The notes: generated by a model not told the origin, from the sequence alone. DNA of 47,449 bases from Oribacterium sp. UBA3737 (GCA_002371295.1 DFGZ01000174.1:1-47449), one strand, 5' to 3'; shown: positions 24,746 through 33,574, numbered from the stretch's first letter. Numbers and translations: made by a program.

Positions 24746-25363
24746 TCAGTCCTTCGAGAACTCAATGGTCATGTCGCACCTTTCCTGTACGCCCATTCTC
24801 TCGATGTAAATGTCTGTTTTCGGTATCCACTTGTCTATGTAGTCATCAAGTTCAGAGGTTCCCTCCCGGTCGATGACATTTTCAATCTGCTGATGGTACT
24901 CCACATCCATGAATATGCGAAGATCATAGGGATCTCCGAAATACGGATTCATACAATAGGTACCTTCTATGATATTCAGTCTCTTCGGAGGAATATCTCT
25001 TGAGAACTCTGCGTCAAAATCCATGGTGTGATAGTTGAAGGGACGGTAGTGAACCACCTCTCCTCTTTCCACAACATCCAGAACCTCTCTCTTGAAACGC
25101 TCATAATCCACGTTCCCGCCGACTTCCAGAAGCCTTTCTTTTGTTCTCTGGTGACTCTGGAGATAAAAATCATCCATGTGGAACAGGTTGCCGCCAAATT
25201 TCTCATGAAGATATTTGGAAATAGTGGTCTTTCCTGCTCCGGTACGCCCATCGATGGCGATGATGATTCTGTCATCACTGCTTCTGATAAGCTTCTCTAT
25301 TGCTAACACCGCAGGCAAAAACCTTTTCAGGTTCCGAACCTGCCTCTGTCTCATATTATTCAT
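24746..25363 (-). CDS. Uridine-kinase-like P-loop small-molecule kinase
   Basis: From the ATG at 25363 the protein has 205 residues. Walker A is GRTGAGKT at 39-46, followed by a lid/base region (FHMDDFYLQSHQRTKERL) typical of uridine, phosphoribulokinase-like and nicotinamide-riboside kinases. It should transfer phosphate from ATP to a nucleoside or similar alcohol. AAGGT lies 8 bases before the ATG. The frame stays open upstream to 25456, with an arginine-rich stretch (MYRRRRFSRRRDM), so a longer form cannot be excluded. It has its own strong promoter. Being next to an ECF system suggests it traps the imported compound. Confidence 0.8.
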   Translation of the reverse strand: MNNMRQRQVRNLKRFLPAVLAIEKLIRSSDDRIIIAIDGRTGAGKTTISKYLHEKFGGNLFHMDDFYLQSHQRTKERLLEVGGNVDYERFKREVLDVVERGEVVHYRPFNYHTMDFDAEFSRDIPPKRLNIIEGTYCMNPYFGDPYDLRIFMDVEYHQQIENVIDREGTSELDDYIDKWIPKTDIYIERMGVQERCDMTIEFSKD

Positions 25364-25498
25364 TACTTTACCTTGAAACGTCAGCGCCTTTAATATTCTC
25401 ACCATGAACTGACGGCTCATGTCCCTTCTTCGGGAAAACCGGCGCCTCCGGTACAAAGCGGGACGCGTCCTGCTTTGTATTTATTTTTGCACAATATG
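25364..25498 (-). promoter_or_regulatory. Long structured 5' leader of the kinase gene
   Basis: The ~135-base leader has several possible stems: ACAAAGCAGGAC / GTCCCGCTTTGT (25453-25478, 12 bp with one wobble), ACCGG / CCGGT, CCC / GGG around GAAGAA, and CGTCAG / CTGACG. I do not recognise a known riboswitch. Part of it could instead be coding (in-frame extension). Confidence 0.45.
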
Positions 25499-25504
25499 AG
25501 TTAA

Positions 25505-25533
25505 ATCATAGAGGTTTGTCACAAAGATGTCAA
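25505..25533 (-). promoter_or_regulatory. Consensus promoter of the kinase gene
   Basis: On the minus strand a perfect TTGACA (25533-25528), a 17-base spacer and TATGAT (25510-25505) give a start near 25498. The remaining bases up to the MoxR stop (25534-25685) hold only a weak hairpin (AGAACA / TGTTCT). Confidence 0.8.
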
Positions 25534-25685
25534 GCTCACCATATCCGGTCCATACACCAGAGCATCTGTCGATTAATTATCCGAAATTATCAATAGAACA
25601 AATAAATACTGTTCTAAAAATCGCCGCGTGTCCAGAGTGCATTTCTTCTTTATTTTACACTTCGCTTTATGCTTTACCTACACCT

Positions 25686-27200
25686 TTACAGCTCCATAAC
25701 CTTCAGCACTTCTTCCCTGAGCTTTGCACGCTGATCCTTCAGTAACAGATACTCATTATACTTATAGTATGCCTCGTTACCGCACTCGGATATGAACTTC
25801 AGACTGTAGAAGCCCGCGTTGATGTCGCTTAAGAAGATCACAAGCTCCTGTCCCTCGCCGAAAGCACTGTTAATGAAATTAAAAGCATTGGTAAGGTGCT
25901 CCCCGGTCTTCTTTATGGAAAGAGCTCTTGCAGACTCCCTCTCACTGAACCACTGCTTTGCTGTGCCGTAAAGAGAATCATTATCACCGCCGGAAAGAGC
26001 CATCTTGTTTTCAAGCTCCTCAAGGGCAAGAAGGGTCTTTTTCTGTATCCTCAGCTGATAACGACTGAGCATACGAGCTTTTATGCTCTTTTCCATATGA
26101 AGTTTCATGGCATCATGATTGGTACGGAGTGCGTCAAGAAGATCGCATTTTACACCGGTCTTTTCAGACAGCTCCTTGAGCTTCTTCACTTCAGCGAAAA
26201 CCGCTCTCTGTATGTCCAGCTGCTCCGCATAACTTCTGAACTCGTGATTAAGCGTATCCACCATAAGTCCGAGAAGCGACAGCTTTTCATCGAAGGATGC
26301 AGAAATGATGGCAGAAAGATCCTTCGGGAAATTACCCTCAAGTATAGCCGGAACCTGATATGTCACGCGATACCTGTTGTAAAGCTCGTAGTAGGTGGCA
26401 AAGTCTCTTGCAATCTCCGGATCTCCTATATACTGCCCCACCAGGTCTCTCGTCACAGGAAGTCCCATGTCTTCATAGACCTTGACTATACGGCTCAGGT
26501 CCTCCCAGCCTCTTGCGGTAACGAAGTGCTTTCCCTCGATTCCTGCCTTTACGGAATAGAAATTCTCCTTCTTTATCTCAAGGTATGCAAGGATAGCTCC
26601 TGAAACGTCCATTTTATAAGCATATTCCTTCCACACCGGATAGTCCTCGGCTATATCGATACGCTTCACTCTGTCGAGAGTCACTATATCGAAATCTCTA
26701 ACTGATTTGTTGTACTCCGGCGGGTTTCCCGCAGTCACGATTACAAACCCCTCAGGAACCCTGTGTGAGCCGAAGGTCTTGTACTGAAGGAACTGCAGCA
26801 TGGTAGGTGCCAATGTCTCTGAAACGCAGTTTATCTCATCCAGGAACAGTATGCCTTCTTTTACTCCGGATTTTTCAATCTGGTCATAGATAGCCGCAAT
26901 TATCTCAGACATGGTGTACTCTGTAACCGAATACTCCTCCTCACCGTAATTCTTCTTGCTTATATACGGAAGACCTATGGCCGACTGTCTCGTATGGTGC
27001 GTGATGGTATAGGAAACCAGGTTAATGTTCAGCTCCTCCGCAATCTGCTCCATGATGGCAGTCTTACCGATTCCGGGAGGTCCCATAAGGAGCACCGGCC
27101 TCTGCTTCTCCACAGGTATCCTGTAGGCACCTGTCTCATCCTTCATAAGGTAGGCTTTAACTGTATTCACAACTTCCTGCTTTGCTTCTTTTATATTCAT
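25686..27200 (-). CDS. MoxR-type AAA+ ATPase of an LRR-VWA-MoxR module
   Basis: From the ATG at 27200 (ribosome site GGAGAGA) the protein has 504 residues. Walker A is GPPGIGKT at 40-47, Walker B GILFLDEIN with D121-E122, and sensor VIVTAGNPPEYNKS. The C-terminal ~250 residues are helical and unusual for MoxR (for example REEVLKVMEL at the end). MoxR ATPases remodel or activate partners and usually sit beside a VWA protein, as here: the VWA gene lies immediately upstream in the same operon. Cytoplasmic. A four-copy repeat separates the two genes. Confidence 0.88.
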   Translation of the reverse strand: MNIKEAKQEVVNTVKAYLMKDETGAYRIPVEKQRPVLLMGPPGIGKTAIMEQIAEELNINLVSYTITHHTRQSAIGLPYISKKNYGEEEYSVTEYTMSEIIAAIYDQIEKSGVKEGILFLDEINCVSETLAPTMLQFLQYKTFGSHRVPEGFVIVTAGNPPEYNKSVRDFDIVTLDRVKRIDIAEDYPVWKEYAYKMDVSGAILAYLEIKKENFYSVKAGIEGKHFVTARGWEDLSRIVKVYEDMGLPVTRDLVGQYIGDPEIARDFATYYELYNRYRVTYQVPAILEGNFPKDLSAIISASFDEKLSLLGLMVDTLNHEFRSYAEQLDIQRAVFAEVKKLKELSEKTGVKCDLLDALRTNHDAMKLHMEKSIKARMLSRYQLRIQKKTLLALEELENKMALSGGDNDSLYGTAKQWFSERESARALSIKKTGEHLTNAFNFINSAFGEGQELVIFLSDINAGFYSLKFISECGNEAYYKYNEYLLLKDQRAKLREEVLKVMEL

Positions 27201-27226
27201 ATTCTCTCCGCCTCTAAAATACAATT

Positions 27227-27366
27227 CCGTTTTTTCGGAAATCAGTAATCTATTCTTTCAGTTCCGCTTTTTCGGAAATCGGTAATCTATTTTTCAATTC
27301 TGTTTTTTCGGAAATCGGTAATCTATTATTTTCAATTCCATTGTTTTCGGAAATCAGTAATCTATT
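27227..27366. repeat. Four imperfect tandem repeats between the VWA and MoxR genes
   Basis: A ~37-base unit (spacings 37, 36 and 39) with core TTTTCGGAAATCRGTAATCTATT occurs four times. Most copies begin with TTCCG or a variant, so each can form a small TTCCG / CGGAA hairpin. The last copy overlaps the stop codon of the VWA gene (27362-27364). No such unit is seen elsewhere in the window. It is too short and too regular for a CRISPR array. Confidence 0.85.
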
Positions 27367-28948
27367 CCTTCAAATACAGCTTCATGGCCCAGTCCGGCAC
27401 ATCCTTGTCATTGATATCCGAAAGAGGGTCAAAGACAAAGGCTGTATCATAGTCCGTCTGCTTCTCCGGATATTTACCGTAGCCGTCTGTAAAATAGAGC
27501 ATTCCCTTCATGTCCGGAAGCTCCCTCTTTTTCCGAAGCTCCTCGACAAACTCAAATACCGGACGAAAATCCGTACCGTAGCCTCCACGCATCTGAAAAT
27601 GCCCGGCGTACTCCTCTATTTCCTCAGGCTTATAAAGTGTCACATCACTCTGAACCCGGTCATCACACTCAATTACGTGAACTCTTATCTGTTTAAAGAA
27701 GGTGGTCCTGTTCCTGAGAAGTGCCGCCGTTTCATTCAGGAACTTCTGAACCTGCTCCTGTTTCGTGGAGGCTGAAGTATCTATGGCGATAACCAGATCA
27801 GATATCCTCCTGTCCTCGCAGAATTCGTTTTCCTCTATAAGCGGCATGTTACCGTAAAACTCCATACCGTAATTATAGTAGCCATAGTCGAAGCTGTCGG
27901 GATCCACCCTTGTCTCCTCTCTTACAACCGTAAGCTTCCTTAGGAACTCCCTGAAGTCGGTCTCCTTACGGTACTGGGCAGAGAGCACCCATCCGAGACT
28001 TCCCGTCTCATCAGAGGCATCCTTCGAAAATGTCTCAAGCTCAGTCTTCAGTCTCTCCGCTGTATCCTTCCAGTTCTCCGAAAGCTCGTCGGGAGAAATA
28101 TTATGGAGCGGAGGCCTTCTGCCGCCACCATCCTCCCGTCTGTTCTCTCCGGGATTTCCGGACTCTTCCGGCGCAGCCCCCGAGGACTCTTTTCCCTTAT
28201 CCCCCTTAGATCTTCCCGAAGCATCTCTGTCATCCTTTGAAGCATCGGGTCCTTCTTCGGACCCCTGAGATGATCCATCAGGATTCTCAGCCTCCGACGA
28301 ATCATCCCTGTCTTCAGATGAATTATTCTCCGGAGAATTCATATCACCCCCGGGAGAAGCATTGGCATCATCCTGTTCCTCATCCTGATCCTCCAGTCTC
28401 TTCCAGAACTGGTGGTCACATCTGTAGAACTCTTCATGAAGCCTCAGCCTCGTATCCAGATCTATATTGTTAAGCTTAAAATAATTATATATCCTCTCAG
28501 CCGTCAGTACCTTACACTCAGCCTTTAACTTTTCGTACCACTGCTCCCTGAAGGGATATGCCGGACGGTTGATAATGTCATAATCCATGGAATCCAGCAC
28601 CGACTCCACCTGTATATCCGCCGCAAGGTCCCAAAGTTCCTTATCCTCGTACTGATCAGATGTGAACATATGTCTGAAGATACAGTGAAGGATGATATGA
28701 AGATACAGTCTGTCCAGCTTCTGGGGACTCTCCACAAAAAGGTGAAACACAAAGGTCGGATTATAATGTATAGTCCTCGCATCAGTTCCCATCCTCTGTG
28801 TACTTAGATCCAGCGTATACGAAAGACTATCCAGAGCTCTCCCCATGAACCGCATGGCAAGATAAAGCTCTGTCCTTGTCTCCGTCAGTATTCTGTTCCC
28901 GAAATCCCTAAGGTCCTGATGGGCCTTCATCAGTTTTTTCTCTGCCAT
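27362..28948 (-). CDS. VWA-like protein with N-terminal metallopeptidase-like domain (DUF2201 type)
   Basis: The 528-residue protein has an N-terminal putative metallopeptidase domain where HExxHxxxxH would be expected. Here it reads H84-I-I-L-H88-CIFR-H93, so the catalytic Glu is Ile. A ~100-residue Ser/Asp/Glu/Gly-rich linker (~190-290) follows, then a VWA domain with MIDAS motif AIDTSAST (D390). It should bind metal and partners but is probably not a peptidase. The start ATG lies 12 bases after the LRR gene, which puts it in an operon with the LRR and MoxR genes. Cytoplasmic. Confidence 0.85.
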   Translation of the reverse strand: MAEKKLMKAHQDLRDFGNRILTETRTELYLAMRFMGRALDSLSYTLDLSTQRMGTDARTIHYNPTFVFHLFVESPQKLDRLYLHIILHCIFRHMFTSDQYEDKELWDLAADIQVESVLDSMDYDIINRPAYPFREQWYEKLKAECKVLTAERIYNYFKLNNIDLDTRLRLHEEFYRCDHQFWKRLEDQDEEQDDANASPGGDMNSPENNSSEDRDDSSEAENPDGSSQGSEEGPDASKDDRDASGRSKGDKGKESSGAAPEESGNPGENRREDGGGRRPPLHNISPDELSENWKDTAERLKTELETFSKDASDETGSLGWVLSAQYRKETDFREFLRKLTVVREETRVDPDSFDYGYYNYGMEFYGNMPLIEENEFCEDRRISDLVIAIDTSASTKQEQVQKFLNETAALLRNRTTFFKQIRVHVIECDDRVQSDVTLYKPEEIEEYAGHFQMRGGYGTDFRPVFEFVEELRKKRELPDMKGMLYFTDGYGKYPEKQTDYDTAFVFDPLSDINDKDVPDWAMKLYLKE

Positions 28949-28960
28949 AAATCTTTTCTC

Positions 28961-30127
28961 TTATAGTTCAAATATCTCCGGTCCAAAGGATACATTTCCA
29001 GAATCCGCATTTCTGAAATGCCTGTTCTGGTAGTCCATCAGCATGGCGCTGGTGGTCACTGCCCCTTCCTTCGCCGCTGCTTCAAGAGCCGGTGCCAGGG
29101 CTTCTTCCGAAATAAGTTCCTGCTCCACCATGAACATTATCCTCTCCTCGGTCCTTGTTCTGTCCTGAGGAATCCATATGAGCTCTCCCTCATGTCCGAA
29201 GCGTGGTGCATTATATCCCGCTATGAGCTTCGGAAGTATCTCCGGACTCTTCTCTCTCAGATAATCCTCATACTGCTTCCTGAACTCTTCGCTAAGTCTG
29301 TAGGGATACATAAGTCTGCCGAAAGCTGCATTGACAGCGCTGGCAGGTTCATCATAGATAAATCTCGAAAACAATCTGTCATAACCTGTGAAATCAATGT
29401 CTGTTCTGGTAACCAGCTGTCTCGTCACATAACCGGACCCTTCTATGTGCTCATGGAAGGCTCTGCTGAAGGTATCCTCCTCATAGTTATCAGCATAGGA
29501 TGGAAATGTAAGCGCTGCTGTAACAATAGTCCTTATTTCTGAACCTCCATCCGGAAGCTCTGCACTGACCCTCTTCACAGCTCTCTCAGGAAGCTCTGAC
29601 AGAAGTTCATCCACATTTTGGAGCTCTTCATCTACAGGAAAGTGAATAAGTACAGGAATCATGGCATCACCGTCTCCTATCATTTCCTTCAGCAGTCTGA
29701 AACTGTTCTTCTTATTAAAACTTATTTCCACTTCCTGAAGCTCCTGACACTGCCGGAGAGCCCCGTCGTAATAATCCACCACACTGTCTGTGAGGCTCAG
29801 ATAATGAAGATGATGACAGCTGTGAAATGCATAAGGCCGGATCTTTTTTATCCTATCCGTAAGCATAACCGTCTCTATATCACTTCTTGATGCAAATGCC
29901 CTGTTATTGATTTCAGTGACAGGAATCCTGTTTACTTCTCCCTTAACAGAAGAGTCAGCTGAGCCTTCCTTTGTACCGGCAGCTTCAAAAATTTTTTCAC
30001 CACCACTATCGTTCTTTTCAATGACCATGTATTCCGGGATATTCAGATTCTTTATGCTTCCCTCATATCCGGTTACACAGGCTATGGTATTTCCTTTATC
30101 GTTTCTGATTTCGTAAGTTAAACTCAT
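28961..30127 (-). CDS. LRR-containing protein, first gene of the LRR-VWA-MoxR module
   Basis: The 388-residue protein has no signal peptide. Residues ~65-145 match BspA-type leucine-rich repeats (VTEINNRAFASRSDIETVML, IKKIRPYAFHSCHHLHYLSL). The rest (~150-388) is helical with no family I recognise. LRRs usually bind proteins, so it may be a substrate or regulator of the VWA/MoxR pair. The ATG has only a weak ribosome site (CAGTGAAG). The upstream 30128-30434 gap contains no gene, only the terminator of the next gene near 30.3 kb and AT-rich sequence. Confidence 0.78.
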   Translation of the reverse strand: MSLTYEIRNDKGNTIACVTGYEGSIKNLNIPEYMVIEKNDSGGEKIFEAAGTKEGSADSSVKGEVNRIPVTEINNRAFASRSDIETVMLTDRIKKIRPYAFHSCHHLHYLSLTDSVVDYYDGALRQCQELQEVEISFNKKNSFRLLKEMIGDGDAMIPVLIHFPVDEELQNVDELLSELPERAVKRVSAELPDGGSEIRTIVTAALTFPSYADNYEEDTFSRAFHEHIEGSGYVTRQLVTRTDIDFTGYDRLFSRFIYDEPASAVNAAFGRLMYPYRLSEEFRKQYEDYLREKSPEILPKLIAGYNAPRFGHEGELIWIPQDRTRTEERIMFMVEQELISEEALAPALEAAAKEGAVTTSAMLMDYQNRHFRNADSGNVSFGPEIFEL

Positions 30128-30313
30128 GTATGCTTCACTGCCCGAAAATGAGCAGACATCCTCTCATCTATCTATATACTATCTCGTTTCATTCATAAGG
30201 TAATATAAAACTGTATTTTGCACAATTAAATTCTTTATAAATTTTACTCATGCAATCTTTCCTATGATAGCACCATATCTCTTTCATCTGAACATGCTTA
30301 TAAATATAATGAA

Positions 30314-30349
30314 GGAGAACCTTGATGAATGCTATTATCAAAGTTCTCC
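30314..30349 (-). terminator. Terminator of the SGNH hydrolase gene
   Basis: On the minus strand GGAGAACTTTGAT and ATCAAGGTTCTCC pair along 13 bp (one U-G) with a 10-base loop, followed by a T-rich tail. The 307-base gap 30128-30434 is otherwise AT-rich with no gene. Confidence 0.7.
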
Positions 30350-30434
30350 ATGAATATTTCGAAATATATTATCTGTTTTTACTATTTCACGTTCAACTTG
30401 TCACAAGCTGTCGAAAACTGTCTCCGATAAAAGC

Positions 30435-31295
30435 TCAGTCCCAAAGTCCTGTGGTCTCGTAATCAGGATGAGCCTCAATCAAAGCTTTCAGCGCTTCGGC
30501 ATTGGCCGCATCTCTCTCAGCCTTTGCTTTCTCCGCTGCTGCAAAAAGCTCATTATTCTCCTGACTTACTTCTTGAGTTATGTTTTCCTCTGGTGCCTTG
30601 ATATATTTAACTCCTGATATCTCCTGAGCCTCGGCCTCTCCCTTTATGGCAGAAGCCACAAGGTTTGAAAGCTTACCGTAAAACTCTCCGTAGAGATGCA
30701 CCTTATCAGGCATGTAGTACTCAGGATGTCCGATTGCAAGATTATAGCTGTCTATTACCGTAGCGCCAAACCTTCCGGCAAGCTTCAAAGTAGGCTCAAC
30801 AGCATTTCTCTGAAGACCGAAATACTCATCCCTGGCCTCAGGCGGAATTATGAAATAAATTTTCCTGGCCTTATTACTCCGTAAATAAGTCTCAACAACC
30901 TCCGCGTACTGGTTCTCAAAATACTTTGGCGTCCAGTTATAGGCGCGGATATCATTGGCACCGAACATGAACACCAGTATATCTGCATCATAAGCGACAC
31001 TCTTTGGATAAAGTTCGGTGTCCACATACTCCAGCGGACCGTCATCGATAACATAGGACGCCGTCTGACCGAAATTCTTAACCTCATAGTCACTTCCCAA
31101 AAGCTTCTGAAGCTGTGCCGGGTAGGAATCGGCCTCATTATCAAGAAGATATCCTCTGGTAAGTGAATCTCCTATGCAGGCCACCTTTGTTCCTGCAAAC
31201 GCTGTAGTGGCACATCCTCCGGCCACACTGAGAACTGTTGTCATAAGGACAGCTGCCTTAACAAGATCACGAAATCTTTTATATATAAGTTTCAT
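30435..31295 (-). CDS. Secreted SGNH/GDSL hydrolase
   Basis: From the ATG at 31295, with AGGAAGG six bases upstream, the protein has 286 residues. It has an export signal (AAVLMTTVLSVAGGCATTAFA; either a lipobox-like cysteine or a type I site). The SGNH blocks are GDSLTRG (Ser), FGQTA (Gly), GANDIR (Asn) and PDKVHL (Asp/His). The C-terminus is a charged helical tail (~225-286, rich in Ala/Glu/Lys). It probably removes acyl groups from an envelope polymer or sugar outside the cell. Monocistronic, with its own terminator. Confidence 0.87.
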   Translation of the reverse strand: MKLIYKRFRDLVKAAVLMTTVLSVAGGCATTAFAGTKVACIGDSLTRGYLLDNEADSYPAQLQKLLGSDYEVKNFGQTASYVIDDGPLEYVDTELYPKSVAYDADILVFMFGANDIRAYNWTPKYFENQYAEVVETYLRSNKARKIYFIIPPEARDEYFGLQRNAVEPTLKLAGRFGATVIDSYNLAIGHPEYYMPDKVHLYGEFYGKLSNLVASAIKGEAEAQEISGVKYIKAPEENITQEVSQENNELFAAAEKAKAERDAANAEALKALIEAHPDYETTGLWD

Positions 31296-31397
31296 ATTCA
31301 CCTTCCTCATAATATCTCTATAACTTAACAGTTATTTTAGATTCATAGCCCTGCCAAAACAAGTATAGATTCTATGAAACCCTCTTACGATTTAATG

Positions 31398-31592
31398 ATA
31401 TAAGTGTCATAAGTCTATCGCCCACTTGTGCTTGCACAAAAGTGGGCGATAGACTTCATGACACGCCCCATATGGAGCACGCAAGGACGCATTTTGCGGC
31501 CCGAGAGTGCGGAATATGGGAGGAACGCGTGAGCGCAAAGCGCGAAGCGGTCCGATATCAACTTTTGACACTCACTTCATAATATAAGTGTC
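31398..31592. repeat. MITE-like structured repeat, copy 1 of a dispersed hairpin family
   Basis: A nearly perfect 24-bp hairpin (31404-31427 with 31440-31464, one bulged C) is followed by GC-rich sequence with its own stems (CCCATAT / ATATGGG, CGCA / TGCG). The outer motif AGTGTCAtAAGT (31403) recurs inverted at 31572 (AGTGTCAaAAGT), like terminal repeats of a ~170-base element. ATATAAGTGTC is directly repeated at 31398 and 31582. No target-site duplication was seen. The gap 31311-31596 contains no gene. Confidence 0.7.
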
Positions 31593-31596
31593 TTCT

Positions 31597-33474
31597 TCAG
31601 GCTTTATCCAGCATCTGCATTATTCCCTGTGTAACCTTTTCAATCTGCCCAAGTACCGACTGCGCTGACTGCATAAGAATAGTGTTCTTTTCATATTTCG
31701 ACTTTTCTTTTGCCATATCCGTATCTCTGATACGAGACTCAGAAGCTGTGATGTTTTCATCGAGAACTTCATTGTTATTTCGGGTATGTTCCAGACGATT
31801 CTGCTGTACCCCGAGCTTTGCCCTATAAGCCGAAACCTTGGAGATGGCATCTTTTATCTTGTTTATATCACTTGGAGCATAAACTGACGTTGTTTTATAT
31901 GTCGGATTCAACGTCGGTCCAATATACTCCTGAGTATCCCACTCACGAACCTTTTCTTCGTAAACATTAACCTCTTCACCGTTACTGTTTGTGGTTGTCC
32001 CCACTTTCTGTCTGTAGGTTGCAGAATGATGTACTGTTTCATAATTGGCAGGATCATTTAGCTGTGCCAGATCTTCCTCAGAGTACACCGGTGTGCTCTC
32101 TGTCTTATATGTATCTACTCTGTAATCACTGATCCCCAGCTCATCAAGGTCAAGGTATGGAAGATCCAGCGGGATACGATCCTCCCTGATACTGCTGCAC
32201 TGAATCCAAAACTTTTCCGGATGCTGTATATAAGTTCCTCTGGTACTGGTATTGATGGTCACAGATGATGAATTGTTCAGACTTCCAGCATCTCTGTAAT
32301 CATATATGGCGATGGCAGGGGTGTTGCCATCCGTATTCATATCCAGCATCCTGTTATAGTGATCCGTGGTTTCAACATAATTGGCCAATGTATTATAGGT
32401 CTTGCTGTACAGTCTGTTGGCCACAGTTCTTGCCGCATCAGAAAGCGTCGCAGGATCAGCATTGATACTTATGAGATTCGACAAGTAATCAAATATGGTA
32501 GTTGAACTGTCATCTGCCAATGTTAATGCTCCAAGGTCTATGGCATTACCCGTAACCTTATTTCCGCCGGTATATTTCATAGAACCAAGTGAAAAATCAT
32601 CTATCTCTCCGCTGTCCGGATCTTTTGCACTTCCGTAAAATGCCACACCATAATACTGAGGATGGGCCACTCCTGTCTCATTACATGTTGCACAGGACAT
32701 ACCTATGCTTGTCCCCATGAGTTCATAAACATCCTTATAGAGATCTTTCGCAGTTGCTGACCCTGAACCGTCATACTTTGATATCAGACCACTGAAGTCT
32801 ATCACCGCACTTAAATTATCACCCAGCCCTGCTGACCATGTACCTTTATATGTGTAATTACTGTCACCTGCATACTTTTCATCCGGTCCATAGTAATCAT
32901 AGGTTTCCGGAGTGCTGTTATTTGTCCGCTTTACAAAATAAGCATCCTGATCCTGAGTATATCCATCTGAGACATTACCCACAGCCATAGACGATGAAGA
33001 CTCTGCTTTCATCCAGTTTGGAAGATCTTTAGTATAATTTATCAGCTTATCCTCACTACTCTTCTTTAGGATTTTGATGTCATTAAACTCAGTTTCATCA
33101 GTGATTCTGAGTATTTCAATTTTCAATTCCTTGATTTCCTGCTGTATCTCCTGACGGTTTAATTCATCATAAGTACCGTTGGCAGCCTGAACGGACAGCT
33201 TATTAATGCGCTGAAGAATATCTGTAATCTCCGCCATGGCTCCGTCAGCTGTATTGATAAGAGAAATACCATCATTGATATTGTTATGTCCCTGATCCAG
33301 CCCTTTTATACGTTCCCTCATACTCTCACTGACAGCAAGACCTGCAGCATCATCCGCCGCCTTGTTTATCTTGTATCCCGAGGATAGTTTTTCCAGATTT
33401 TTACTGAGTTCCGTCTGATTGTTGCCGAAATGTCTTAATGCAGTTACCGAAGATATATTATGTCTTATTCTCAT
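31597..33474 (-). CDS. Flagellin, large variant
   Basis: From the ATG at 33474 (GGAG 7 bases upstream) the protein has 625 residues, longer than the ~270-400 common in Clostridia. The N-terminal D0/D1 (MRIRHNISSVTALRHFG ... KLSSGYKINKAADDAAGLAV) and C-terminal D1/D0 (DTDMAKEKSKYEKNTILMQS, ending GQIEKVTQGIMQMLDKA) are canonical. Between them lie ~390 residues of Ser/Asp/Tyr-rich variable domain exposed on the filament. No other flagellar gene is in the window. It is preceded by ~340 bases with several inverted repeats and a TACCTTC / GAAGGTA hairpin. Confidence 0.92.
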   Translation of the reverse strand: MRIRHNISSVTALRHFGNNQTELSKNLEKLSSGYKINKAADDAAGLAVSESMRERIKGLDQGHNNINDGISLINTADGAMAEITDILQRINKLSVQAANGTYDELNRQEIQQEIKELKIEILRITDETEFNDIKILKKSSEDKLINYTKDLPNWMKAESSSSMAVGNVSDGYTQDQDAYFVKRTNNSTPETYDYYGPDEKYAGDSNYTYKGTWSAGLGDNLSAVIDFSGLISKYDGSGSATAKDLYKDVYELMGTSIGMSCATCNETGVAHPQYYGVAFYGSAKDPDSGEIDDFSLGSMKYTGGNKVTGNAIDLGALTLADDSSTTIFDYLSNLISINADPATLSDAARTVANRLYSKTYNTLANYVETTDHYNRMLDMNTDGNTPAIAIYDYRDAGSLNNSSSVTINTSTRGTYIQHPEKFWIQCSSIREDRIPLDLPYLDLDELGISDYRVDTYKTESTPVYSEEDLAQLNDPANYETVHHSATYRQKVGTTTNSNGEEVNVYEEKVREWDTQEYIGPTLNPTYKTTSVYAPSDINKIKDAISKVSAYRAKLGVQQNRLEHTRNNNEVLDENITASESRIRDTDMAKEKSKYEKNTILMQSAQSVLGQIEKVTQGIMQMLDKA

Positions 33475-33574
33475 GGCAATCTCCATTTCACTCATTTCTA
33501 AATGAATAAGCTTTTTTACAAAAATGTGTAAATGTTCTAATCCTTTGATCCATATCACTCTTCGCCAAGCATGA

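Noticed and set aside
27227..27366. CRISPR array
   Set aside because: Units are only ~37 bases with near-identical sequence throughout, no unique spacers, no cas genes, and overlap with a stop codon.
31398..31592. A complete transposon with target-site duplication
   Set aside because: No transposase and no clear duplication at the ends; only MITE-like features remain.
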